Shown here: positions 23,690 to 31,332 of the stretch, piece by piece | Numbering within the stretch: the stretch's first letter is position 1 | Layout: each line of letters opens with the position of its first letter | Assembly: GCA_050290245.1 (NCBI GenBank) | Contig: JBNKHH010000056.1 | Location: forward strand, 1-37,366 | Direction: 5' to 3' | DNA: 37,366 bases | Source of the DNA: JBNKHH01 sp050290245 | Lineage (GTDB): Bacteria; Pseudomonadota; Alphaproteobacteria; Rhodobacterales; Rhodobacteraceae | Made by a program: the position numbers and the translations under genes | Notes under the pieces: generated by a model | Database searches by the model: none | What the model was told of the DNA's origin: nothing | Seen by the model: the letters and a program-made list of their open reading frames with translations, nothing else

Positions 23690-24154
23690 CTACCGCAACG
23701 GAATAGGGCGCTGTTCTTCTATTGCTTCCATGGCGAAGTAGGAGGTTACTGTTTCAAGTTCTATCTTTTCGATCAACCGTTTGTAGACGTTGTCGTAGCC
23801 AGCCATGTCGCGGGCAACGATTTTGAGAAGATAGTCGTACTCGCCGCCGATACGGAAGAAATCAATGACTTCCGGAATGGCTGAAACGTGCTTGCGAAAC
23901 TTCTGTAGCCATTCCGATGAATGATGGCGTGTTCGCACGAGAGAGAAGACAACAAAGCTGCTGCCCATTTTTTCTCGGTCAATGACGATTGTCCGGTTCT
24001 TTATCAATCCCGAAGCATCGAGTGTCTTCAGGCGCCGCCAGCAAGCGTTTTGAGACAGGCCGACTCGGTCCGCCAGGCTGCGTTGAGATTGCGCGGCATC
24101 GCGCTGCAGCTCCTCAAGAATACGACAATCAAAATGATCTATTTTATGGGTCAT
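23690..24154 (-). CDS. Lrp/AsnC-family transcriptional regulator
   Basis: A 154-residue regulator of normal family length. Residues 5-60 form the winged HTH (DHFDCRILEELQRDAAQSQRSLADRVGLSQNACWRRLKTLDASGLI); residues 65-150 form the RAM ligand-binding domain, with IPEVIDFFRIGGEYDYLLKIVARDMAGYD in the middle. The start is the ATG directly before THKIDHFD; the frame continues upstream but crosses the divergent promoter. No ribosome site is visible in the AT-rich leader. Such regulators often sense an amino acid and control the divergent gene, here a PLP enzyme. Confidence 0.93.
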   Translation of the reverse strand: MTHKIDHFDCRILEELQRDAAQSQRSLADRVGLSQNACWRRLKTLDASGLIKNRTIVIDREKMGSSFVVFSLVRTRHHSSEWLQKFRKHVSAIPEVIDFFRIGGEYDYLLKIVARDMAGYDNVYKRLIEKIELETVTSYFAMEAIEEQRPIPLR

Positions 24155-24164
24155 ATTTATATCA

Positions 24165-24229
24165 TATGACACGAATTTATCCGAATTTCTATGAATAACT
24201 GTGAATTTTCTCCACATTATTGTGTCATA
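24165..24229. promoter_or_regulatory. Widely spaced inverted repeat in the Lrp / aminotransferase divergent promoter
   Basis: TATGACAC (24165-24172) and its exact complement GTGTCATA (24222-24229) flank 49 AT-rich bases in the 102-base gap between the two divergent starts. The arms are about 57 bases apart centre to centre, near five and a half helical turns. Lrp-type proteins bind several sites and wrap DNA, so this is a good operator candidate for the adjacent regulator. Confidence 0.6.
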
Positions 24230-24256
24230 AATTACTTCAGATGAAAGGAGGGCAAA

Positions 24257-25717
24257 ATGAAGGTCTTGGACGACTTTAAGGCCCGACTTGCCGGCGAAGA
24301 CATTCATGGCAGAATTCGCGAAGGGCTGATTGGCGAGGGTCGGCGGCTCGACGGGCCGTTTGGCGAGCAGCCGCTTGTCTATGCGGACTACGTCGCTTCC
24401 GGCCGTGCGCTCGCGCAGGTCGAGGATTTTATCCGCGATGAGGTACTTCCGTTTTATGCAAACACCCATACTCAGGCCTCCTACTGCGGCGAGTACATGA
24501 CCAAGCTGCGCGAGGCTGCGCGGGCAGAGATTGCCCGGATGACGGGTGCAGGTTCAGGGACGAGTGTGGTGTTTACGGGAGCCGGGTCTACGGCTGGAAT
24601 CAATCGTATCGTGGGGCTTCTCGATCTGGCAAAGTCGGTGCGCAGAGGCGAGCAAGTCGTCGTCGTGACAGGACCCTATGAGCACCATTCCAACATCCTG
24701 CCATGGCGCGAAACCGGTGCCGCATTGGTTGAAGTTGCCGAAGCCGACTCTGGTGGCGTCGACCTGGCCGATCTTGAGCGAGTGCTGAAAGCCGCCAAGG
24801 GGGCATCGCTGGTTGTCGGCACCTTTTCTGCGGCGTCAAACGTCAGCGGCATTCTGACGGATGTTGATGCAGTCACACGACTGTTGCGCGCCAATGGTGC
24901 GCTGGCGATCTGGGACTATGGCTGTGCTGGTCCATATTGTGCAATGGAAATGAAACAGGGCACCGATGCCGAGAAGGACGCCATCGTCTTTTCGCCGCAC
25001 AAGTTCCCCGGCGGACCGGGCGCAAGCGGCGTGGCCATCATTCGAGATGGCATTGCCCGACATGCCACGCCGACCGTTCCGGGCGGAGGGACTGTCAGCT
25101 TCGTTTCGCCTTGGGGACACGTATATGCCGACAAATTATCAACGAGAGAGGAGGGCGGCACGCCCAACGTAACGGGAGATTTGAGGGCGGCCCTGGCCAT
25201 GTTGGTGAAAGAAGCCCTCGGCCAGGACTGGCTGGATGCGCGGCAATCTGAATTGCGGACCAGGGCTTTGTCGGTCTGGACAAAGAACGATCAAATCGAG
25301 CTCCTGGGCAAAATAGATGCACAGGCCTTGCCGATCTTTTCTTTCCGAGTTCGCGATGGTCATGGCGGATTCATCCATCACCAGTTTTTCACACGGCTTT
25401 TGAGCGATGCCACGGGCGTTCAGGCGCGGGGCGGTTGCGCTTGTGCCGGTCCCTATGGTCATCGGCTTCTCGGACTGGGACGAGCTGAGTCCGAAGGCAT
25501 CTACGCTGCGCTGGAAAAAGGCGAGGAGACCGCGAAGCCGGGCTGGGTCCGTCTCAATCTTTCGCCGCTCATGACTGATCAGAAGGTCATGTACATCTTG
25601 GATGCTGTGGATAATCTGGTGCGAAAGGCACCAGAATATGTGAGTCGCTACAAAGTCGATCCGGACACCGCACGGTTCACAGTGCAGGATTTCCCGGAAC
25701 ATTCCCTGTCTTTGTGA
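24257..25717 (+). CDS. Class V aminotransferase (cysteine-desulfurase-like PLP enzyme)
   Basis: A 486-residue PLP enzyme of fold type I. The Schiff-base lysine is K249 in FSPHKFPGGPGA; the cofactor-contacting GPYEHHSNILPW lies near 138-149 and the D-x-x-x-A segment WDYGCAGPY near 218-226. C394 and C396 in RGGCACAGPYG sit where SufS-type desulfurases keep the catalytic Cys, so cysteine desulfurase or a related beta-lyase is possible. It is longer than SufS/IscS (about 400), with extra residues at the C-terminus. AAAGGAGGG gives a strong ribosome site. It is divergent from, and probably controlled by, the Lrp-type regulator. True substrate unknown. Confidence 0.87.
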   Translation: MKVLDDFKARLAGEDIHGRIREGLIGEGRRLDGPFGEQPLVYADYVASGRALAQVEDFIRDEVLPFYANTHTQASYCGEYMTKLREAARAEIARMTGAGSGTSVVFTGAGSTAGINRIVGLLDLAKSVRRGEQVVVVTGPYEHHSNILPWRETGAALVEVAEADSGGVDLADLERVLKAAKGASLVVGTFSAASNVSGILTDVDAVTRLLRANGALAIWDYGCAGPYCAMEMKQGTDAEKDAIVFSPHKFPGGPGASGVAIIRDGIARHATPTVPGGGTVSFVSPWGHVYADKLSTREEGGTPNVTGDLRAALAMLVKEALGQDWLDARQSELRTRALSVWTKNDQIELLGKIDAQALPIFSFRVRDGHGGFIHHQFFTRLLSDATGVQARGGCACAGPYGHRLLGLGRAESEGIYAALEKGEETAKPGWVRLNLSPLMTDQKVMYILDAVDNLVRKAPEYVSRYKVDPDTARFTVQDFPEHSLSL

Positions 25718-25763
25718 TGGCCCGCTCACTTTGAATGTCGTCCAAACAGGGGCAGGGCAGTAG

Positions 25764-25895
25764 GATCAGAACGTGAACGGCCACGCCGAAACCACGCTGA
25801 CCGGTCCGCATCAGGATTGCCAAGCCAACGCCAAGGTCAAGATCAGCCCGCAGAACCCATTACATTTCGACGCGCTGGGTGCACGGCTCGCATAG
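25764..25895 (+). pseudogene. Remnant of the C-terminus of a MalK/UgpC-type ABC ATPase
   Basis: The forward frame ending at TAG 25893-25895 reads KVKISPQNPLHFDALGARLA at its end, which resembles the last TOBE-domain strand and tail (HLFDA.. GARL) of sugar/glycerol-phosphate ABC ATPases. The preceding 20 residues fit loosely, and a stop at 25761 closes the frame. No ATPase domain is present upstream. The kinase gene follows after 12 bases, as if it had been the next gene in a polyol uptake operon whose front part was lost. Confidence 0.55.
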
Positions 25896-25907
25896 GGAGA
25901 ACCCAAG

Positions 25908-27554
25908 ATGGCTCAGTTCATCAACGCCAAGGAAGACCTCGTCACCGAGGCCATCGACGGCCTTCTTGCCGCGTCTGGCGGAACCCTCTCACGGCTGGAT
26001 GGGTATCCTCACATCAAGGTCGTTTTTCGCTCGGACTGGGACAAGTCCAGGGTTGCTCTGGTGTCGGGCGGAGGCTCGGGTCATGAACCCGCACATGCGG
26101 GGTTCGTTGGCAAGGGTATGCTGACGGCGGCGATTTGCGGCGAGGTTTTCGCATCGCCATCGGTCGAAGCCGTTTTGGCGGGCATTCTGGCCGTCACGGG
26201 CGAGGCAGGGTGCCTTCTTGTCGTGAAGAATTACACCGGCGACCGACTGAACTTCGGGCTGGCCGCCGAGCGTGCCAGGGCACTGGGTCGAAAGGTCGAG
26301 ATGGTGGTCGTCAACGATGACGTTGCCCTACCCGATTTGCCGCAGCCAAGAGGCGTCGCGGGGACGCTCTTCGTCCACAAAATCGCCGGGGCCATGGCCG
26401 AATCCGGCTCAGACCTTGAAACCGTTGCCGCGGCGGCGCAGGCCGTTATCGGCAAAGTCGCCTCTGTCGGCATGAGCCTGGACACCTGCACCATACCGGG
26501 TTCGGCGAAAGAAAACCGGATCGGTGCAGGCAAGGCCGAACTCGGACTGGGTATCCACGGCGAGCCAGGTGCGGAACAGGTGGATTTCTCGACCGCCATG
26601 AGCGCGATGGAGGCCGTAGTGGCAAAACTGCGTGGTCACGTCGGAAAGGGCGACCACGTTGCCATCGTTAACAATCTCGGCTCGACGACGCCGCTGGAGA
26701 TGTCTGTCCTGACACATGCCCTGACGGAAAGCGGTCTTGTCGGGCACATCATCGGCCCTGCGCCGCTCATGACGTCGCTCGACATGCACGGGTTCTCCGT
26801 GTCGATCATGAAGACCACGCAGGCCGAACGCGACGCGCTCGCTCAGCCGGTCGCCATACCCGCATGGCCCGGCATGATGTCCGTCGGTCAGCCGATCGTC
26901 GTCGCGCTGCCTGAAGGCCTCACCCCGATCAAGCCGATCCCCACCAAGAACGACAAGACGCGTGCGATCATCGAAAAGGTCGCCGAACTGCTGATTTCGT
27001 CCGAAGCCAGCCTGAACCGGCTGGACGCCAAGTCGGGTGACGGCGACACGGGCAGCACGCTTGCCACCGCCGCCCGCGCGCTCAGATCAAGCCTTGACCG
27101 GATGCCGCTTGCAGATCTGACACAGCTCTTTCCGGCGCTCGGCAACGAGCTCAGTCAGACCATGGGTGGTTCATCCGGCGTGATCCTGGCGATCTATTTT
27201 AACGCGGCGGGGGATGCCTGCGCCAAAGGTGCTTCGGTGCTCAAAGCCCTTTCGGATGGCCTTTCCCGTGTAAGCCAGGTGGGCGGCGCCGCTGTTGGCG
27301 ACCGGACCATGATCGACGCGCTTGCTCCCGCGCTAGAGGCGCTACCCAGCGGTGTCGCCGCGGCAGCCGAAGCGGCGCGCAGGGGTGCCAACGGCACGGC
27401 GTCGATTTCCCGTGCCGGGGCCGGGCGTGCGGCCTATGTGCCTGAGGACAACCTCAAGGGGCACAACGATCCCGGCGCCGAAGCCGTTGCGCTCCTCTTC
27501 GAAGCACTTGCCAATGAAATGACGAACCAAGCTGTCAAAGGCGCATCTAAATGA
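25908..27554 (+). CDS. dhaKL: Dihydroxyacetone kinase, DhaK-DhaL fusion (ATP-dependent type)
   Basis: A 548-residue single-chain kinase. The DhaK half (1-330) carries VSGGGSGHEPAHAGFVGKGM near 52-71, NYTGDRLNFG near 108-117 and the substrate-binding His217 in IHGEPGAEQ. The DhaL half (about 345-540) carries the Mg-ATP motif SGDGDTGST with Asp378 and Asp380, and MGGSSGVI near 418-425. It phosphorylates dihydroxyacetone or a related short ketose to the glycolytic phosphate; the fused form uses ATP, unlike PTS-dependent DhaKLM. Gene remnants on both sides show that it is the intact survivor of a larger operon. Close homologues act on other C3/C4 sugars, so the substrate is not certain. Confidence 0.93.
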   Translation: MAQFINAKEDLVTEAIDGLLAASGGTLSRLDGYPHIKVVFRSDWDKSRVALVSGGGSGHEPAHAGFVGKGMLTAAICGEVFASPSVEAVLAGILAVTGEAGCLLVVKNYTGDRLNFGLAAERARALGRKVEMVVVNDDVALPDLPQPRGVAGTLFVHKIAGAMAESGSDLETVAAAAQAVIGKVASVGMSLDTCTIPGSAKENRIGAGKAELGLGIHGEPGAEQVDFSTAMSAMEAVVAKLRGHVGKGDHVAIVNNLGSTTPLEMSVLTHALTESGLVGHIIGPAPLMTSLDMHGFSVSIMKTTQAERDALAQPVAIPAWPGMMSVGQPIVVALPEGLTPIKPIPTKNDKTRAIIEKVAELLISSEASLNRLDAKSGDGDTGSTLATAARALRSSLDRMPLADLTQLFPALGNELSQTMGGSSGVILAIYFNAAGDACAKGASVLKALSDGLSRVSQVGGAAVGDRTMIDALAPALEALPSGVAAAAEAARRGANGTASISRAGAGRAAYVPEDNLKGHNDPGAEAVALLFEALANEMTNQAVKGASK

Positions 27555-27555
27555 G

Positions 27556-27885
27556 ATCGCAAAGCCGACGGACAACGGCATAGCCCTTGTAGCCGGGAAC
27601 AGCCTGGCGATCTTTGATCGGCTCGACCTGAAGGAAGCCCATCGCGTCGCGATGTTCTCGCCCGAGACCCCCTACGTACGTGACGCCGTCAAGCGTTCCC
27701 ACGGCAAAGGGTTTGCTGCGATCTCGCTGGTGTCCGACCTCCGGACTTCAAAGCGCGACCATTTCGTCGGAATCGACAACGTGTCGGCAGCGCGATTTGC
27801 CAGCGTTCCGTTCCAAGTCAAGGCAACCCCATCTGCCTCGAATGACGTCTACAAACCTCGGCTGGCTCACTTATGGTACCGTTGA
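27556..27885 (+). pseudogene. Remnant of a LacI-family regulator (effector-binding core)
   Basis: The frame after the kinase gene reads RVAMFSPETPYVRDAVKR and then ISLVSDLRTSKRDHFVGIDN followed by VSAARFA. This closely follows the periplasmic-binding core of LacI-type regulators (pattern APE.P.VRDAI, then LVSDLP.S.R..VGIDN.AAGR). No HTH, no C-terminal half and no start are present, and the final 28 residues no longer fit the family, so the gene is broken. With the ABC ATPase tail on the other side, it indicates loss of a regulated sugar/polyol uptake operon around the kinase. Confidence 0.65.
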
Positions 27886-27913
27886 GGTAAGCCTGAAAAG
27901 GACGGGCCTGCTG

Positions 27914-29563
27914 CTATTCCGGGCGCCCCCGCGGCTGAAGGTCGGTGAACGCTTTTCCGGTTTCTTCCTCGTATTCCGTTTCGTCCCAGAACCCGATGAG
28001 TATGCCTGTTTGTGCCGCCTGTTTCTGCCGTGCAAGAACCGCGGGCGTTGCGGTGATCCGCGTATGATGCTGCTTGGCCCAGTCAAGGAGCGCTGCTTCG
28101 AGCCGCGTTCGCGCTTCAATGTGCTCCGGCTCTTGTGATGCGCCAATGTCCACCAGTTCTCGAGGATCGTTTTCCAGATCGAACAGGACGGGGCGAAAGC
28201 CTTCGCAACGGACATACTTCCAGCGCCCGTCGAATATCATCGTTGTATGCGCATCCTGTTGGGGTTGGCCGAGGGTGCGCGCCATGTCCGACCAGTGGTA
28301 GTCGTGCTCGCTGATGGCGTAACGCCGCGAAAAGCCGGGCTTGCCGTGCAGCAGCGGCGTCAGATCCCGGCCCTCGATCACATGGGGTTTTGGACGACAT
28401 CCAAGTGCCGTCATGAAGGTTGGTGCGAGGTCGATCATTTCGACCAGGTCCTCCGCGACGAGGCCGCGGGTCGCATCCGCCTCCTTGCGCGGATCGCAGA
28501 TGATCAGCGGTACTTTCACAGCCATTTCGTGATAGAAATCCTTGTCGCCCATCCAGTGGTCGCCCATGTAGTCGCCATGGTCCGAGGTGACGGCAATGAT
28601 CGTGTTTTTGCTTAGCCCGGTTTCGTCCATCCAGGCGAAAAGGCGCCCGAGATTATCGTCGAGTTGCTTGATAAGCCCCATGTAGGCCGGGATGACATGC
28701 TCACGCACATGATCGCGGGAAAAGCTCTTGCAGACGCGTGCCGCAAGATAGGCCTGCATGAGAGGGTGATCTGTCTGGCGCTCGGCGTCTGATCGTACGG
28801 GCGGCACGATGTGCCTTTCGTCATACATCTCGTGATAGGGCGCGGGTACAATATAGGGCCAATGTGGCTTGATGTAGGACAGATGGCACATCCAGGGCCG
28901 TCCATCCGACTCCGCCTCGGTCATGAAATCCATCGCGCGATTGGTCATGTAGGCGGTCTCGGAGTGCTCTTCTGGCACATTGGCCGCCAGCCGTGAATTT
29001 TTCAACAGCCAGGCCGACAGCAATTCGCCGTCTTCATCGAGCCCAGAATTCGCGAAATCTTCCCAAGGATTGTCAGAGAAATATCCGTGAGCCACCAGGT
29101 AATCGTCGTAGGCGGACCAGTTCTGGCGCGGGCTGTCAGGATGAAGTCCGTCGTCGCGCTCGTATGGTTCGAACCCACATTCGGATACACGGACGCCGAT
29201 TTCGCTGGAAGGATCAATGCCGAGCCAGGCCATGCCTTCTGCGTCTGCCGTCATATGGGTCTTGCCCACCAGAACTGCGCGCGCGCCAGCTTCGCGCAAG
29301 TGATCTCCGAGCGTGGGTTCACCCACTCTGAGCGGCATACCATTCCAGGTCGAGCCATGGCTGCGGACATATCGTCCAGTATAGGCCGACATGCGTGACG
29401 GCCCACAGACAGGAGACTGCACGTAAGCATTGGTGAATCTCACACCGCGCTTCCCAAGGGCATCTATATGCGGCGTGTTCAGGTGCGGATGACCATAGCA
29501 GCTAAGGTAATCGAACCGAAGCTGATCGGCCATGATCCACAGCACGTTTGGACGGCCGGTCAT
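27914..29563 (-). CDS. Sulfatase-family hydrolase (arylsulfatase / phosphonate monoester hydrolase type)
   Basis: A 549-residue member of the alkaline-phosphatase superfamily. SPVCGPSR at 50-57 is the C-x-P-S-R formylglycine motif (Cys53 to be converted), preceded by the metal-binding MADQLR (Asp13) and followed by GKTHM near 99-103. TSDHGDYMGDH near 325-335 supplies further metal ligands and KVPLI follows near 350. The lack of a signal peptide points to a cytoplasmic enzyme, as in phosphonate monoester/phosphodiester hydrolases and choline-sulfatase-like proteins. Its ATG overlaps the stop of the MarR gene (ATGA). Whether it cleaves sulfate or phosphonate esters cannot be told. Confidence 0.88.
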   Translation of the reverse strand: MTGRPNVLWIMADQLRFDYLSCYGHPHLNTPHIDALGKRGVRFTNAYVQSPVCGPSRMSAYTGRYVRSHGSTWNGMPLRVGEPTLGDHLREAGARAVLVGKTHMTADAEGMAWLGIDPSSEIGVRVSECGFEPYERDDGLHPDSPRQNWSAYDDYLVAHGYFSDNPWEDFANSGLDEDGELLSAWLLKNSRLAANVPEEHSETAYMTNRAMDFMTEAESDGRPWMCHLSYIKPHWPYIVPAPYHEMYDERHIVPPVRSDAERQTDHPLMQAYLAARVCKSFSRDHVREHVIPAYMGLIKQLDDNLGRLFAWMDETGLSKNTIIAVTSDHGDYMGDHWMGDKDFYHEMAVKVPLIICDPRKEADATRGLVAEDLVEMIDLAPTFMTALGCRPKPHVIEGRDLTPLLHGKPGFSRRYAISEHDYHWSDMARTLGQPQQDAHTTMIFDGRWKYVRCEGFRPVLFDLENDPRELVDIGASQEPEHIEARTRLEAALLDWAKQHHTRITATPAVLARQKQAAQTGILIGFWDETEYEEETGKAFTDLQPRGRPE

Positions 29564-30081
29564 TTGGATTCTTGCTCTTCGATGATCTTGTCGATGGGTT
29601 GGCGCAGGAAATCCTCAAGACGGTCAAGGAAGCCGACGAACTGGCGGACTTCATCTTCCGAAAAGATGCGCCTCAACGCCTTGCGTCGTTCGGCCATGAT
29701 GCCGGCCGCGTTCTGATATGCTGCGCGACCGGCCGGTGCCAGCGCCACCACGGTCTGTCGGCCGTCACGGTCATCGCGTTGCATGGTGACATAGCCTTTG
29801 CGCTTCATGGCGGGCAGCGCGCGGCTGAGCAGCGAATGATCGGTGCGTTGAATCGTGGACAGGTCGCGGATCGTCGTGGGGCCAACCTCGTGCAAATCCC
29901 ATAGTGTGCGCCACTCGACGATCGAGAGCCCACCGCCGAATTTCAGCAAGTCCTGTCCCTGTTTGCGGGATGCGGAATAGACGGCAGGAAGACGCGAGAA
30001 CACGTTCTGATCTTCGCGTGCCAATCGAGCCCGGAAACGCTCAGCATATGTTGGAGCGCCGTTATCAGAGGTGCTTTCCAT
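29560..30081 (-). CDS. MarR-family transcriptional regulator
   Basis: A 173-residue regulator. The winged HTH covers about 55-120, with LSIVEWRTLWDLHEVGPTTIRDLSTIQRTDHSLLSRALPAMKRKGYV and the wing RDDRDGRQTVVALAPAG typical of MarR. Long helices at both ends form the dimer. The start is the ATG after GGGAGGAAAGAC; an ATG ten codons earlier lacks a ribosome site. Coupled by ATGA overlap to the sulfatase gene and divergent from the TAXI-TRAP genes, so it probably controls both. MarR ligands are often aromatic acids. Confidence 0.93.
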   Translation of the reverse strand: MESTSDNGAPTYAERFRARLAREDQNVFSRLPAVYSASRKQGQDLLKFGGGLSIVEWRTLWDLHEVGPTTIRDLSTIQRTDHSLLSRALPAMKRKGYVTMQRDDRDGRQTVVALAPAGRAAYQNAAGIMAERRKALRRIFSEDEVRQFVGFLDRLEDFLRQPIDKIIEEQESK

Positions 30082-30100
30082 GTCTTTCCTCCCGTTCGTA

Positions 30101-30138
30101 TTAAGGCTCAAAAAATAATACGTGACAAGTCATATAAT
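30101..30138. promoter_or_regulatory. Divergent promoter / MarR operator candidate
   Basis: A perfect -10 box TATAAT (30133-30138) serves the TRAP genes, though no good -35 is visible. It abuts the short inverted repeat TGAC-AA-GTCA (30123-30132). On the other strand TTGTCA (30123-30128), 17 bases, CTTAAT (30101-30106) could serve the MarR gene. One bound repressor would cover both promoters. Confidence 0.5.
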
Positions 30139-30215
30139 TTCTGTAACCTTTCTGGCACACCCCTGAAACCGGGGGGGTCGTCTTTGGAGGAAGGCGAGGC
30201 AAAAGGGAGGACATA

Positions 30216-31271
30216 ATGATACGTGCAACTTTGCTGGGTGGAATTTTGGCGCTGGCACCCATGGCCGCAACGGCCCAGGCCACGCTTACGGCTGAAACCA
30301 CGACGCCCGGTTCGACGCCACACTACATCGATTCAACGCTCGCCGCCGTTCTCGACAGCGCGGGAGTGGCCACGATGCAAATCACCGAAGGCGCCACGCT
30401 GACAAATTCGGTTCAGGCTGTGGCCGAAGGACGGCTCGACATGGCCCCCGCACCGCTCATTCTTCCGTTCCTTCTGTCGCGCGGCATCGGACCCTATAGC
30501 GGTGTCGGTCCCGAAAAGGGTGCTGAACTGGCCGACAATATCCGCGTGATCTTTTTCAATGCCGGGTCGGCGCAAATCTTTGGCTATTACAACAGCAATC
30601 CGGTCGAGGATATTCGCAATCTCGATGGTCGTCGCATCTGGAACGGCCCGCCGCGCGGTGCAGCGCTGACTTCCGGCCGGGCGATGCTTCAGCTTCTATC
30701 CGGCAAGAAAGAAGGCGACGGCTACGAAGGCGTGCAAACCGAATGGCCCGACACGGTATCCACGATTACCGGTGGTGGAGCAGATGCCTGGACAACCCCT
30801 GAGGGCCTGCCATCGGGGCGTCAGATCTCGATTGCTGCCGCAGGTGGAATTACCATTCACGATGTTCCCTCCGACTTGCTCGCAAGCGAACTTGGCCAGC
30901 AGATTCTTGCTGCGCCTGGGCACGCACCCTATTCGTTGCCGATTGATGTGTTCCGTGCGGCTTACGAGGGCAACGACATTACCGTCGTCGTCGATGACGA
31001 CAGCTTCGACACCTTTGCCCTTGCCTTCGGTCAAATCGTGCCCGCATCACTTGACGAGGAACTCGTCTACCAGATCACAAAGGCCTACCTCGACGGCGAA
31101 GACCGTTTCATCAAGGGCTCGCCGCGCGGACCGTATGCCAAACTCAGTTTCGGCGATATCGACGGCGTCAGCCAAGGCGCCTGCGGTGCCGTCCAGATCA
31201 AGATGCACCCCGGCGCAATCCGCGCGTTTGAAGGCGCCGGCCATACCATCGCCGATTGTCTGCGACCCTGA
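30216..31271 (+). CDS. TAXI-family TRAP transporter substrate-binding protein
   Basis: A 351-residue periplasmic protein with a signal peptide (MIRATLLGGILALAPMAATA, probable cut near residue 21-23). The mature part follows the TAXI pattern: AETTTPGSTPHYIDSTLAAVL near 26-46, an ITEGATLTNSVQAVAEGRLDMA segment near 57-78 and NLDGRRIWNGPPRGAA near 136-151. TAXI proteins deliver organic acids to a fused TRAP permease, which is encoded next. AGGGAGGA precedes the ATG by four bases. Ligand unknown; the neighbouring sulfatase and MarR suggest an ester or aromatic acid. Confidence 0.92.
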   Translation: MIRATLLGGILALAPMAATAQATLTAETTTPGSTPHYIDSTLAAVLDSAGVATMQITEGATLTNSVQAVAEGRLDMAPAPLILPFLLSRGIGPYSGVGPEKGAELADNIRVIFFNAGSAQIFGYYNSNPVEDIRNLDGRRIWNGPPRGAALTSGRAMLQLLSGKKEGDGYEGVQTEWPDTVSTITGGGADAWTTPEGLPSGRQISIAAAGGITIHDVPSDLLASELGQQILAAPGHAPYSLPIDVFRAAYEGNDITVVVDDDSFDTFALAFGQIVPASLDEELVYQITKAYLDGEDRFIKGSPRGPYAKLSFGDIDGVSQGACGAVQIKMHPGAIRAFEGAGHTIADCLRP

Positions 31272-31332
31272 GCATTGACGTTGCAAGTGGCGGCGTCCGC
31301 GCGGCCACTTGCACGATAGGAACCCTTGCCCG

